Positions 51,231 through 62,985 of a stretch of DNA of 64,000 nt are shown here, piece after piece. Origin of the DNA: Rutidosis leptorrhynchoides (lineage: Eukaryota; Streptophyta; Magnoliopsida; Asterales; Asteraceae); contig NC_092334.1 of NCBI RefSeq assembly GCF_046630445.1, positions 188,548,501 through 188,612,500 of the forward strand, read 5' to 3'. The notes under the pieces are model-generated. The model was not told the DNA's origin. It did not search any database and saw only the letters and a program-made list of their open reading frames with translations. Both the position numbers and the translations under genes were made by a program. How positions within the stretch are numbered: position 1 is the first letter of the stretch; each line of letters begins with the position of its first letter.

Positions 51231-52328
51231 ACCCATTTGAGAGTATTGATTTAATTGATTTTGGATATCAAAAAGAGTTTCCATAGCCTTGTTTTCAAAA
51301 TTTTCCATTTTATTGCGATGGCCAAATTTTAGCTTCAATGTGGTGCATTTACTAATTATCCTATTAGTTATAAAAATAGAAAAACTTATATAAGTTGTCC
51401 AATTAATAGACTATTCTGCTTTTGCCCACGTTTCGAATAGCCAAAAGATGCAGCAGGGAGCCAGAACCCTTTAAATCGGAAGCTCACAACTCTGCCACTA
51501 ACAAATCCAACTATTACTACGAAGCAGAAAATTGTCAACGTCCATTAATTTAACCACTTAAATAATTTTTCTTTCCGTTTGAGATATTAGATAAGAAATA
51601 GAGAAAATTTCTAAGTCCTAAAAACTAAAGCGTCGAGAAATAAGAAAGAAAAAGAATGCGCGTCGAAAAACGTCGAAAAATAAAAATAAGAAAGTAGCGA
51701 GTCGTGACTTAAAAGGCACTAAAATTTTAAAATCGTCGCAAAATTCTAAAGCACCTAAATCTTAGTCTAAAGAAATAGTACTTAAGGGATTTAACGGCAA
51801 AGCCTAAAAATCTAAAAATAAAAATAAGCTACGGCAAAATACTAGAACTTAAAACTAGCTACGAACAATAAAGATACAAATATTACACTAAAAAAAAATA
51901 CAAAATATAAAAATAAACTTAAAGTTGTAAAAAGTACAATTTTTATAAAAATATTATTTTTATATTTTTATTTTATAAAAGTATTAATTTTTATATATAA
52001 TAAAACTAATTAAAAGTAATTATTACAAATTTAATTAAAACTAAAAATTAAATATTAAATTAATTAAACCTAATTAGGGTTTTAAAATAATAATAATTAA
52101 TATTATTCCGTAATAAATGCGAAGTAGGGTTCCTGGGTGTGCTTGTCAGGGTGACTCCGCGAGTCGTGGAGTTTTAAGCCTGCAAACTCCGCGAGTCGTG
52201 GAGTTTGAAAAATGTTTTTTTTTTAAATTTTATATTGTTTTTCTAAAAATATATATAAATATATTTATACAAAAATAAATTAAAAATATAGCGTTTTGCC
52301 GAGTTCCCCGGCAGCGGCGCCAAAAACT
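51231..52328 (-). other. 5' leader and primer site of Athila-like element
   Basis: About 1.1 kb of A/T-rich leader ends at the tRNA-Asp-type primer site 52305-52322. Two CTCCGCGAGTCGTGGAG motifs occur at about 52156-52206, repeating the pair found inside the LTRs. No gene is supported. Confidence 0.6.
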
Positions 52329-53570
52329 TGATGTCGTAGCGTGGGGGTACGAAATAGTACTATATTTTACTACGAAATATGTTACGAATTACACAAGTTT
52401 TAATTATTTATTTACAAATGGGATATACCTAAACCTTGCTACAACACTATAGGCAGTGTACCTAATCGTAGAGTAGTATAGTTTTTAGTAAGTCCGGTTC
52501 GTTCCACAGGGAGCGGGCTTATTGCATACTATATTTTTAAACAATTATATTTGTACAAAAATATATAAATATATATATATATATATATAATAATATATAA
52601 AAGGGGGGTTCACCGTTTAATGACCGATTTGTCGATTTTATATTTTAAGCGAAGCGTATAGTAAATGACGATAATTAAAGTAGCGAAAAATAAATGACAA
52701 TAAATAAATGACGTTAAATAAAATAGCGAGTAAATAAAAGTACGATGAAAAATACAATAAAACAATTATGCTTATTTAAACTTCCGTAATCATGATGTTT
52801 GACGTGTTGATTTTGGTTTTATGCCCATGGATTAATTGTCCTTTGTCCTGGATTATTTAATATGCCCGTCTGGTTTTTGTCCATAACAGTCCATCAGTCA
52901 TAAATATAAAGTGCGAGTGTCCTCGTCAAATTATCCTTATACCCGAAGTCAAATATTCCAACTAATTGGGGACTTAAACTGTAACAAGGTTTTAATACTT
53001 TGTTTAATAATTACACCAGGATATCAACTGCGTGTAACCTAAGGTTTTAATACTTTGTTAACAATTACACCAAGTGTCCTTGTATATAATTTCACCCCTG
53101 TTTTAATAATTCTAGTGACTATTAATCCATTTCCGTGTCCGGTTAAATGAACGATTATTCGTACATATAAATATCCCGCCCATCGTGTCCGATCGAGTGT
53201 ATATGGTTATTTATAGGGACGTCCAATTGTAAATCTTTATATTAAAATTAACAAACTATCATTTAGTTAAACAAATATAAAGCCCATTAATAGCCCATAG
53301 TCTAATTTCCACAAGTGTCGTTCTTTTGTCCAAACCCCAATTATGGTACAAAGCCCAATTACCCAATTTTAGTATTTTAGCCCAACATCATGATTACTTC
53401 GTCTTAAATAAGCATAATAATAACTTAAGTACGAGACATTAATTTAAAAAGGAGAACATAGCTTACATTGATTATTTATCGCGTAGTGGTACACGGACAG
53501 AGCTCCGACTTTAAAACCCGTAAAAATAACTTTTACATAACCCAAACTAATCTAATATAACACTAATCTA

Positions 53571-53649
<79 letters not shown>

Positions 53650-54267
53650 TAATTTATATTATACTACGGAGTATTATTATTATTATTATTATTATGTTAT
53701 TTAAACTCGCAGAATTCGTGACCTTTTATAGGCATTTTGGAATTTAGCAGCTCCGCGAGTTATGGAGTTTTAAGCCTTCAAACTCCGCGAGTCGTGGAGT
53801 TTGATTTTCCAGCTCACAATTTTTTGGATCTTAGCTTGTCGACGTAATTAAATAATAATATAATATATAAATAATCTTAAGAATTATTTAAATATTATAT
53901 TTTATTTATGTGCATAGTTGACTTGTAATTTTTGCACCGTTGCGTCACGCGTTGAGAGTTGACTCATGTCCCGGTTCTGGATTTTTGAACGTCCTTGCGT
54001 ACAATTTAATAACTTGTACTTTGCATTTTGTAACTTGTACTCTTGTCATTTTTAGACGTTTTTCATCAATAATTTGAACCTTTTGAATTGTATCTTGTAC
54101 ATTTGAGCTTTTTGGATGTTTGTGTCTTCAAATCTTCGTTTTCGCCTTTTGTCTTCGCACTTATTTATTTAAACAATTACAATGAAAATATAATACAATT
54201 ACATATGAAAACCTATTATTTAGGAGGGATATTGCTATGAAATATATGTTCCTTTTTAGCCTTATCA
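52329..54267 (-). repeat. 5' LTR of the non-autonomous Athila-like element
   Basis: This 1939-bp LTR is collinear with 46346-48246. It has longer (TA)n tracts (about 52565-52590 and 53577-53642) and the same paired GC-rich motifs near 53750-53804. Confidence 0.9.
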
Positions 54268-54300
54268 CACACTAATGCAAAATTCTTTTTCTCTAAGACC

Positions 54301-54315
54301 AACGCTCGGATACCA
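54301..54315 (-). other. Primer binding site of Tekay-like element
   Basis: TGGTATCCGAGCGTT on the - strand lies two bases from the 5' LTR end. It matches the start of the usual tRNA-iMet primer site (TGGTATCAGAGC) with one mismatch in the first 12 bases. Confidence 0.7.
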
Positions 54316-54317
54316 AC

Positions 54318-57300
54318 TGAAATGTCCCGTTCTTATTGATTAAAAACGTTCCATATTAATTGATTTCGTTGCGAGGTTTTGACCTCTATATGAGACGTTT
54401 TTTTAAAGACTGCATTCATTTTAAAACAAACCATAACCTTTATTTCATCAATAAAGGTTTAAAAAGCTTTATGTAGATTATCAAATAATGATAATCTAAA
54501 ATATCCTGTTTACACACGACTATTACATAATAGTTTACAATACAAATATGTTACAACGAAATAAGTTTCTTGAATGCAGTTTTTACACAATATCATACAA
54601 GCATGGACACCAAATCTTGTCCTTATTTAAGTATGCGACAGCGGAAGCTCTTAATAATCACCTGAGAATAAACATGCTTAAAACGTCAACAAAAATGTTG
54701 GTGAGTTATAGTTTTAACCTATATATATATCAAATCGTAACAATAGACCACAAGATTTCATATTTCAATATACATCCCATACATAGAGATAAAAATCATT
54801 CATATGGTGAACACCTGGTAACCGACATTAACAAGATGCATATATAAGAATATCCCCATCATTCCGGGACACCCTTCGGATATGATATAAATTTCGAAGT
54901 ACTAAAGAATCCGGTACTTTGGATGGGGTTTGTTAGGCCCAATAGATCTATCTTTAGGATTCGCGTCAATTAGGGTGTCTGTTCCCTAATTCTTAGATTA
55001 CCAGACTTAATAAAAAGGGACATATTCGATTTCGATAATTCAACCATAGAATGTAGTTTCACGTACTTGTGTCTATTTTGTAAATCATTTATAAAACCTG
55101 CATGTATTCTCATCCCAAATATATTAGATTTTAAAAGTGGGACTATAACTCACTTTCACAGATTTTTACTTCGTCGGGAAGTAAGACTTGGCCACTGGTC
55201 GATTCATGAACCTATAACAAATATGTACATATATATCAAAGTATATTCAAAATATATTTACAACACTTTTAATACATTTTGATGTTTTAAGTTTATTAAG
55301 TCAGCTGTCCTCGTTAGTAACCTACAACTAGTTGTCCAACGTTAGATGTACAGAAAAAAATTGATATATATTATCTTGAATCAATCCACGACCCAGTGTA
55401 TACACGTCTCAGGCTAGATCACAACTCAAAGTATATATATTTTTGGAATCAACCTCAACCCTGTATAGCTAACTCCCTCATTACTGCATATAGAGTGTCT
55501 ATGGTTGTTCCAAATAATATATACACATGGGTCGATATGATATGTCAAAACATTTGCATACGTGTCTATGGTATCCCAAGATTACATAATATATTAGAAT
55601 ACATGTATAATACAATATAAGTTAGCTAGGATATGATTAATATAGATTTGTTACCAATTTTCACGTTGCTACAACAAGAAAAATTATCCAATCTTGTTTT
55701 ACCCATAACTTCTTCATTTTAAATCCGTTTTGAGTGAATCAAATTGCTATGGTTTCATATTGAACTCTATTTTATGAATCTAAATAGAAAAATTATAGAT
55801 TTATAGTCAGAAATATAAGTTACAAGTCATTTTTGTAAAGGTAGTCATTTCAGTCGAAAGAACGACGTCTAGATGACCATTTTAGAAAACATACTTCCAC
55901 TTTGAGTTTAACCATGATTTTTGGATATAGTTTCATGTTCATAAGAAAAATCATTTTCCCAGAAGAACAACTTTTAAATCAAAGTCTATCATAGTTTTTA
56001 ATTAACTAACCCAAAACAGCCCGCGGTGTTACTACGACGGCGTATGTCCAGTTTTACAGTGTTCTTCGTGTTTCCAGGTTTTAAATCATTAAGTTAGCAT
56101 ATCATATAGATATAGAACATGTGTTTAGTTGATTTTAAAAGTCAAGTTAGAAGGATTAACTTTTGTTTGCGAACAAGTTTAGAATTAACTAAACTATGTT
56201 CTAGTGATTACAAGTTTAAACCTTCGAATAAGATAGCTTTATATGTATGAATCGAATGATGTTATGAACATCATTACTACCTCAAGTTTTCTGGATAAAG
56301 CTACTGGAAATGAGAAAAATGGATCTAGCTTCAAAGGATCCATGGATGGCTTGAAAGTTCTTGAAGCAGAATCATGACACGAAAAACAAATTCAAGTAAG
56401 ATTTCCACTCGAAATAAGATTGTTATAGTTATAGAAATTGAATCAAAGTTTAAATATGAGTATTACCTTGTATTAGAAATATATCTTACTGTAAATAAAA
56501 AAGATTTCTTGAGGTTGGATGATCACTCTACAAGATTGGAAGTAAGCTAGCAAACTTGGAAGTATTCTTGATTTTATGAAACTAGAACTTGTAGAATTTA
56601 TGAAGAACACTTAGAACTTGAAGATAGAACTTGAGAGAGATCAATTAGATGAAAAAAATTGAAGAATGAAAGTGTTTGTAGTTGTTTTTGGTCATTGGTG
56701 TATGGATTAGATATAAAGGATATGTAATTTTGTTTTCATGTAAATAAGTCATGAATGATTACTCAATTCTTTGTAATTTTGATAAGGCTAAAAAGGAACA
56801 TATATTTCATAGCATTATCCCCCAAGAAAGACAAGATTTTAGTTGCAATTGTTCCATTTTCAAGTAATATTCGTTTATATTAAATAAGTGCGAAGACAAA
56901 AGGCGAAAACGACGAATTGAAGACACAAAGGTCCAAAAAGCTCAAAAGTACAAGATACAATCAAAAAGGTTCAAATTATTGATGAAGAACGTCTAAAAAT
57001 GACAAGAGTACAAGTTACAAAACGCAAAGTACACGATATAAAATTGTACGAAAGGACGTTCGAAAATCCGGAACCGGGACATGAGTCAACTCTCAACGCT
57101 CGACGCAACGGTGTAAAAATTACGAGTCAACTATGCACAAGAATAAAATATAATATTTAAATAATTCATAATAAGAATAATATTAAATAATAAAAAGTTG
57201 TTAATTGAGCATAGTTCAGGGGTCGTAAATGAAAATTCAATTTCATATTTTGCCTATAAAAGGCGATGATTTACGATCAATTTTAGGGACAACCTTTTTC

Positions 57301-59438
57301 TATCATATTTCTATCGATCCATCTATCTATTATCAATATCAATTATCAATATCTCTATCATAATGTTAACTTAATAAGATATAACAATAATCTTAATTTT
57401 AATTTTAAATTATGATAATAATAAGATTTATGATAGAGATCGTTTGAGTGTGTAAGTCGAAATTCTATCCGTGTAACGCTACGCTATTTTTAATCATTGT
57501 AAGTTATGTTCAACCTTTTTAATTTAATGTCTCGTAACTAAGTTATTATTATGCTTATTTGAGCCGAAGTAATCGTGATGTTAGGCTAAAATATTAAGAT
57601 GGGGTTATTGAACTTTGGACCATAATTAAGGTTTGGGCAAAAGACCGACACTTGTGAAAATTGGACTATTGACTATTAATAGATGGGGGGTATTGTCTAA
57701 TTGAGTGACAACTCATTGGAGTCTGTCGAACCTATCTTCAAATTAATTAACCTAATAATTAATAATGATTATGGTTGTCCTATTTAGTGACGTTCATATG
57801 GAATCTGTTATAATCATTTAATTAATCAATTGGGTTGGGTAATTGATTATTCATTCTGATCAAGTGGATGAATTAATATTCATAAACTAATTAAAACAGG
57901 GGTAGATTACATACAGTGATAGCTGGTGTAATTGTTGACAGAAGTGATAACTGCGTCACAGTTTAAATCCTTAATCAGTTGGAATATTTGACTTCGGGTA
58001 TAAGGGTAATTTGATGAGGATACTCGCACTTTATATTTATGACCGATGGACTATTATGGACAAAAACCAGATAGACGTATCAAATAAACCAGGACAAAGG
58101 ACAATTAACCCATGGTAATAAATTAAAATCAACACGTCAAACATCATGATTACGGAAGTTTAAATAAGCATAATTCTTTTATTGTATTTCTCATCGTATC
58201 TTTATTTACTGTCATTTTATTACTCGCAATTTTATTTACTGTCATTTTATTTATTGTCATTATTTTACGCACTTTAATTATCGTCATTTATCTTTGCGCT
58301 TAAAATATAGAATCGACAAACCGGTCATTAAACGGTAAAACCCCCCTTTTATAATAATAAAACTACTTATATAATTATATATATTTTGTATAAATATAGT
58401 TGTTAAAAATATAGTAAGTATCACCAGCTCCCTGTGGAACGAACCGGACTTACTAAAAACTACACTACTCTACGATTAGGTACACTGCCTATAGTGTTGT
58501 AGCAAGGTTTAGGTATATCCCACTCTATAAATAAATAAATAACTTGTGTAATTTGTAACGTATTTTGTATTAAAAATAATAGTATATTTCGTACCCCCAC
58601 GCTACCACATCAAATTTTATGAGATATTTCATGCTAGTTGCCAAATGATGGTTCCCACATGTGTTAGGTGACTCACATGGGCGGCTAAGAGCTGATCATT
58701 GGAGTGTATATACCAATAGTACATACATCTAAAAGCTGTGTATTGTACGAGTACGAATACGGGTGCATACGAGTAGAATTGTTGATGAAACTGAACGAGG
58801 ATGTAATTGTAAGCATTTTTGTTAAGTAGAAGTATTTTGATAAGTGTATTGAAGTCTTTAAAAAGTGTATAAATACATATTAAAACACTACATGTATATA
58901 CATTTTAACTGAGTCGTTAAGTCATCGTTAGTCGTTACATGTAAGTGTTGTTTTGAAACCTTTAGGTTAACGATCTTGTTAAATGTTGTTAACCCAGTGT
59001 TTATAATATCAAATGAGATTTTAAATTATTATATTATCATGATATTATGATGTACGAATATCTCTTAATATGATATATATACATTAAATGTCGTTACAAC
59101 GATAATCGTTACATATATGTCTCGTTTAAAAATCATTAAGTTAGTAGTCTTGTTTTTACATATGTAGTTCATTGTTAATATACTTAATAATATGTTTACT
59201 TATCATAATATCATGTTAACTATATATATAACCATATATATGTCATCATATAGTTTTTACAAGTTTTAACGTTCGTGAATCACCGGTCAACTTGGGTGGT
59301 CAGTTGTCTATATGAAACCTATTTCAATTAATGAAGTCTTAACAAGTTTGATTGCTTAACATGTTGGAAACACTTAATCATGTAAATAACAATTTCATTT
59401 AATATATATATAAACATGGAAAAGTTCGGGTCACTACA
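54318..59438 (-). repeat. 5' LTR of Tekay-like element, interrupted by a solo LTR
   Basis: It is 5121 bp in total and 3283 bp after subtracting the inserted solo LTR and its duplicated AATTT. It aligns end to end with 28388-31669. Confidence 0.9.
56780..58612 (+). repeat. Solo LTR of Athila-type family
   Basis: It begins TGATAAGGC and ends CTACCACATCA, with AATTT on both sides (56775-56779 and 58613-58617). The uninterrupted partner LTR at 30841 reads GTAATTTTATGAG, the exact empty site. The 1833-bp sequence is homologous to the Athila-type LTRs at 3884-5868 and 46346-48246. A solo LTR with intact duplication is the product of recombination between the two LTRs of a once-complete element. 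Confidence 0.93.
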
Positions 59439-59443
59439 CACTT

Positions 59444-60722
59444 CACCCGACTCGCACCCATCCTACACATACATATGCATATAGGATATTAACACTCACC
59501 TTGTTGCCTTGATGAATGCTTCCAAGTAATCCGCGACTCATCAATGGAAAGTACCTATTCCATTATCACAAATACAACAATACACAATTAGGGTTGACTT
59601 ACAAACCAACCCAATTTACCCTTAGTGCAATTTCGACCTAAATGCACTTCCAAACACCGAACGCGCCCAAACTAACCAATAATCACTAACACGAGTGAAA
59701 ATAGTCCTAATATGCCAATTAAACCCGAACACAAGTGTTAAACACTTATCGTTCTCAAAATCGCCCATAAACCCTAATTTTGACCCATAAGGTCAAAATC
59801 CCATCATTTACAAGTTTTGACACCAAAACATGTTTAACTCGGTTTTATACTTCAACTTAATCCATTTTAAGTTTACAAACCTCATCGAATCGACATTCGG
59901 GTCATAATCCTCAACAAACCCTAATTTTGACTCTAGTCAAAATTAGTCAACCACGAAAACCCTAAAAGTCTCCAAAACACCAATAATCACTAATGCTAGT
60001 GATTGTACACCATTTACAAGTCTTAAATATGGTTAAATCATTAACTAACCCAAAACCCGCCTTTAACAACAATAAACCCGAATATTGGTGTTAATCTCCA
60101 ATTAACAACTAAATGGGTTTCACCTATGACTTGTACCTTCAAAAGCCCCAAATTTGAATGATGAACACGAAAATGAAATTCGGAGTTAGAGCTTACCACT
60201 AGTATCACCGTGTAGCCAAGAACGAGGAGAACAACCTAGTCATCTACGCCAAAGATCAAATCCCGCTTCTTCTTTTTCAAAAATCCCTTTGAAATCAAAT
60301 GGGTGTTTGAGTTTTGAGAGAAAAATGAAAAGAAAAGGAAAATGAAATTAGGAAAATGAATGAGTGGATGAGGTTAAAGCCTCAAATCTGGCTCAAACGT
60401 GAAAAGACCAAAATGCCCTTGAACTTCATTTAAAATTACAAGAATCTGGTGCCAGTTCGTGCAGTATGCCGCGCCGCGGCCTTAAATGTCGCGCCGCGAC
60501 ATTTGACTAAGTCTGGGATCATTTTATAACTAACTTCTGATCTGGATTTATTTGAAATGCCGTGCCGCGGCTCCCTTTGTCGCGCCGCGACACTCAACGT
60601 GTCCTGACTCATTTTCTCGCATACAAGACTTTAACACCCGAACATGTATCGAACCCTTCATACGCCTGTCGTACATACACAATACACCTATAAATCATAT
60701 ACGGGGAAAACGGGGTGTTACA
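59444..60722 (-). repeat. Outer LTR, right piece
   Basis: This is the continuation of the LTR begun at 27250. It ends TGTTACA at 60722. It carries GC-rich palindromes, including AAATGTCGCG-C-CGCGACATTT (60484-60504), in otherwise AT-rich sequence. The polypurine tract AAGTGGGGGAGAGT (- strand, 60723-60736) adjoins it. Confidence 0.7.
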
Positions 60723-61373
60723 ACTCTCCCCCACTTAGATTCGATCACGTCCTCGTGATCCTAGTCACGAACCCAAACGGACCCACAATCAATGGTCGTC
60801 GAACATGCATTTCAAACCGACTTCTACCACAAAATCGCTAACCCGATGGTTAATCCAATGACAAATTACACACTTGATCGCATCCTGAGACGTACAATAC
60901 ACGCAACAACCGAAGTCTACAACGATCCCTTAGACAATTCTTCTCAAAAAGTTACCCTTAACAGCTAAATCGTCACCCGCGATTTATCAAATTCCATAAT
61001 TCCGAGCACTAGCACTAACTCAATCCCTCACATCGGGAAAACTCAACCAATCTCGTATCGAGATACCAATTCCTTAGCATACCCTTACCGAGTACAACAC
61101 TAAAAGCAACCAAGTCTCAACCTAAGGTCAACAATCCGAAACGATGAAGACCGAACCAAACGAATCCTGATGGATAACACCAATCACTAAACATCCCTTG
61201 TAGTGCGCAATACGACCAATACACAACTACCGTAACATCATAATCCAACGGCTAAAACCGATAGCGCAAAAAACGACTATGGAAACGCGAATCCCAAGGT
61301 GTACAAAATCGACTATTGTCACACCCGTAACAACACGTGAGCGAAGCACGGCTATCGCATCACTAAACATACA

Positions 61374-61535
61374 ACATGGTCCTCACGACCCCACCTTCGC
61401 CGTATAAAACAACCGATAGTTCCCACAACATGGTCCTTACGACCCCACCATTGGTGTATCAAACAACCAATAGATCACACGACATGGTCCTTATGACCCC
61501 ACCATCGGTGTATAAAACAACCGACAGATCACACA
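61374..61535. repeat. Tandem array, three units of 54 bp
   Basis: The units begin ACATGGTCC at 61374, 61428 and 61482. They share GACCCCACC and TATAAAACAACCGATAG-like sequence. Confidence 0.85.
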
Positions 61536-61559
61536 ACCCGAAGGCTGGCCGAAAACACA

Positions 61560-61850
61560 CGCACCTTAGTGAATCCGAACTACACGCGACTCACTACCTT
61601 CCCCACAACAACAATTGGGATTGGCCGAACTACATGCGCCTTAGTGAATCCGAACTACACGAGAGTCACTATCCCGGAGGAATGACCGAACTACACGAGT
61701 CATTTGTGAATCCGAACTACATGAGACTCACTCCTCAATACAATGACCGAAACCACACGAGTCATTTGTGAATCTGAACTACACGAGATTCACTTCCACA
61801 ATAAGATGACCGAAACCACACGCGTCATCATGAATCCGAAACCACACGCG
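61560..61850. repeat. Degenerate tandem array with GAATCCGAACTACACGAG units
   Basis: About six imperfect units alternate GTGAATCCGAACTACACGAG with ACTCACT and spacer sequence such as AATGACCGAA. Confidence 0.65.
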
Positions 61851-61859
61851 ATTCACTAC

Positions 61860-62160
61860 CATGATGAAGTCAGCGGACCCGAAGATCATGCTTCACCAAT
61901 CAATAATCCCATGATGAAGTCAGCGGACCCTGAAGGTCATGCTTCACCAATCTCAACACCGGATGAAGTCAGCGGACTCCGAAAGTCATGCTTCACCGAT
62001 ATAACACCTCGCTCATGATGAAGTCAGCGGACCCCGAAGGTCATGCTCCACCAATCGCATACTCCCATGATGAAGTCAGCGGACCCTAAAGGTCATGCTT
62101 CATCAATCACCAATACCATCATGAAGTCAGCGGACTCCGAAAGTCATGCTTCATCAATCA
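61860..62160. repeat. Tandem array, about six units of 42-54 bp
   Basis: Each unit has GATGAAGTCAGCGGACCC, then GAAGGTCATGCTTCACCAAT, then a variable tail. The units start near 61862, 61913, 61963, 62018, 62070 and 62111. Confidence 0.85.
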
Positions 62161-62985
62161 ACACCCTTTTGGCCTCGAACGACGAGTAGCGTAACATCGC
62201 GCTCTGCTACGCCATAGTGAATCCTAACGGATACCACTAACCATTCACACACACGAGCAAGAACCACCTATATCAAACATAGGCACAAAACAATAATTCT
62301 CTAGAAGAGAATCCGACACACACCTCCCTTAACCGAAGGATTTCACCTTGCTCACCAAACACGTCCATTATCTCTCAACGAGATTTATCACATTACCACC
62401 TCGGTGATAATTCAAATCCAAACCATAAGTACAATTTATCCGAAATTGTAATCTACCACAAATCGACCAAAACCAGGTCTCGACAACGTTTTCCGGATCT
62501 ACCAAAAGCATCATCCGAAATCTTACACCAAAACCTCCTCGTGCGGGTGTGTAACTCCCCCACTTGGAACTACGTTCCATATCTACAACTTGTACAACCG
62601 TACAACGCTACCAAAGGTAGACTTTACAAACGATTGGGCTTACACGACCCATCACCATATCTTGCTCCAGCCTTGAGCACACGAAGGATTTCAATCAATC
62701 CTTAAACACTTCGAACAAAAAGTGTACCACGATTACACAAACCACACTCTCGCAATCATCTAATTGCTCTAGTTTGTCAATTTCCACCTAGTCACTCATG
62801 TACCTAAGGGTTTCACTCCGGTACCCTAAGTACAATGTAACCACAACACAATCAGAGTTGAACTCCACGCTAGTAGGTATAAAAGAGGCACCTAATGTCG
62901 CGTCTTATATACTCCATTACCAACATACATCGAGATTTAAAACACTCGATCTCAAGGTTTTCCAACCACCCGACGAACCTCATGG

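Larger units (their letters stand above)
46346..54267 (-). mobile_element. Non-autonomous Athila-like element
   Basis: It is flanked by CACAC at 46341-46345 and 54268-54272 and is inserted in the leader of the Tekay-like element close to its primer site. The LTRs are 46346-48246 (3') and 52329-54267 (5'), with TGATAAGG...GACATCA termini on the - strand. The primer site TGGCGCCGCTGCCGGGGA (52305-52322) matches the 3' end of plant tRNA-Asp except at one base, as in Athila. Between the LTRs there are only about 4 kb, with a gag-like remnant and no reverse transcriptase, integrase or env-like frame. LTR divergence looks near 1-1.5%, much of the length difference being in the (TA)n tracts, so it is younger than its host element. 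Confidence 0.9.
60723..62985 (-). other. Interior of outer LTR element: 3' noncoding region with tandem arrays
   Basis: This sequence lies upstream of the 3' LTR of the outer - strand element. It has no recognisable pol. It holds three tandem arrays (61374-61535, about 61560-61850 and about 61860-62160) and otherwise C/A-rich unique sequence. A second CTCCCCCACTT word occurs near 62556. The stretch stops abruptly at 62985, where Tekay-like LTR sequence begins. Confidence 0.5.

Noticed and set aside
61860-62160. Regularly spaced repeats reminiscent of a CRISPR array
   Set aside because: Units vary in length and sequence, spacers are themselves similar, and the context is a plant retrotransposon.
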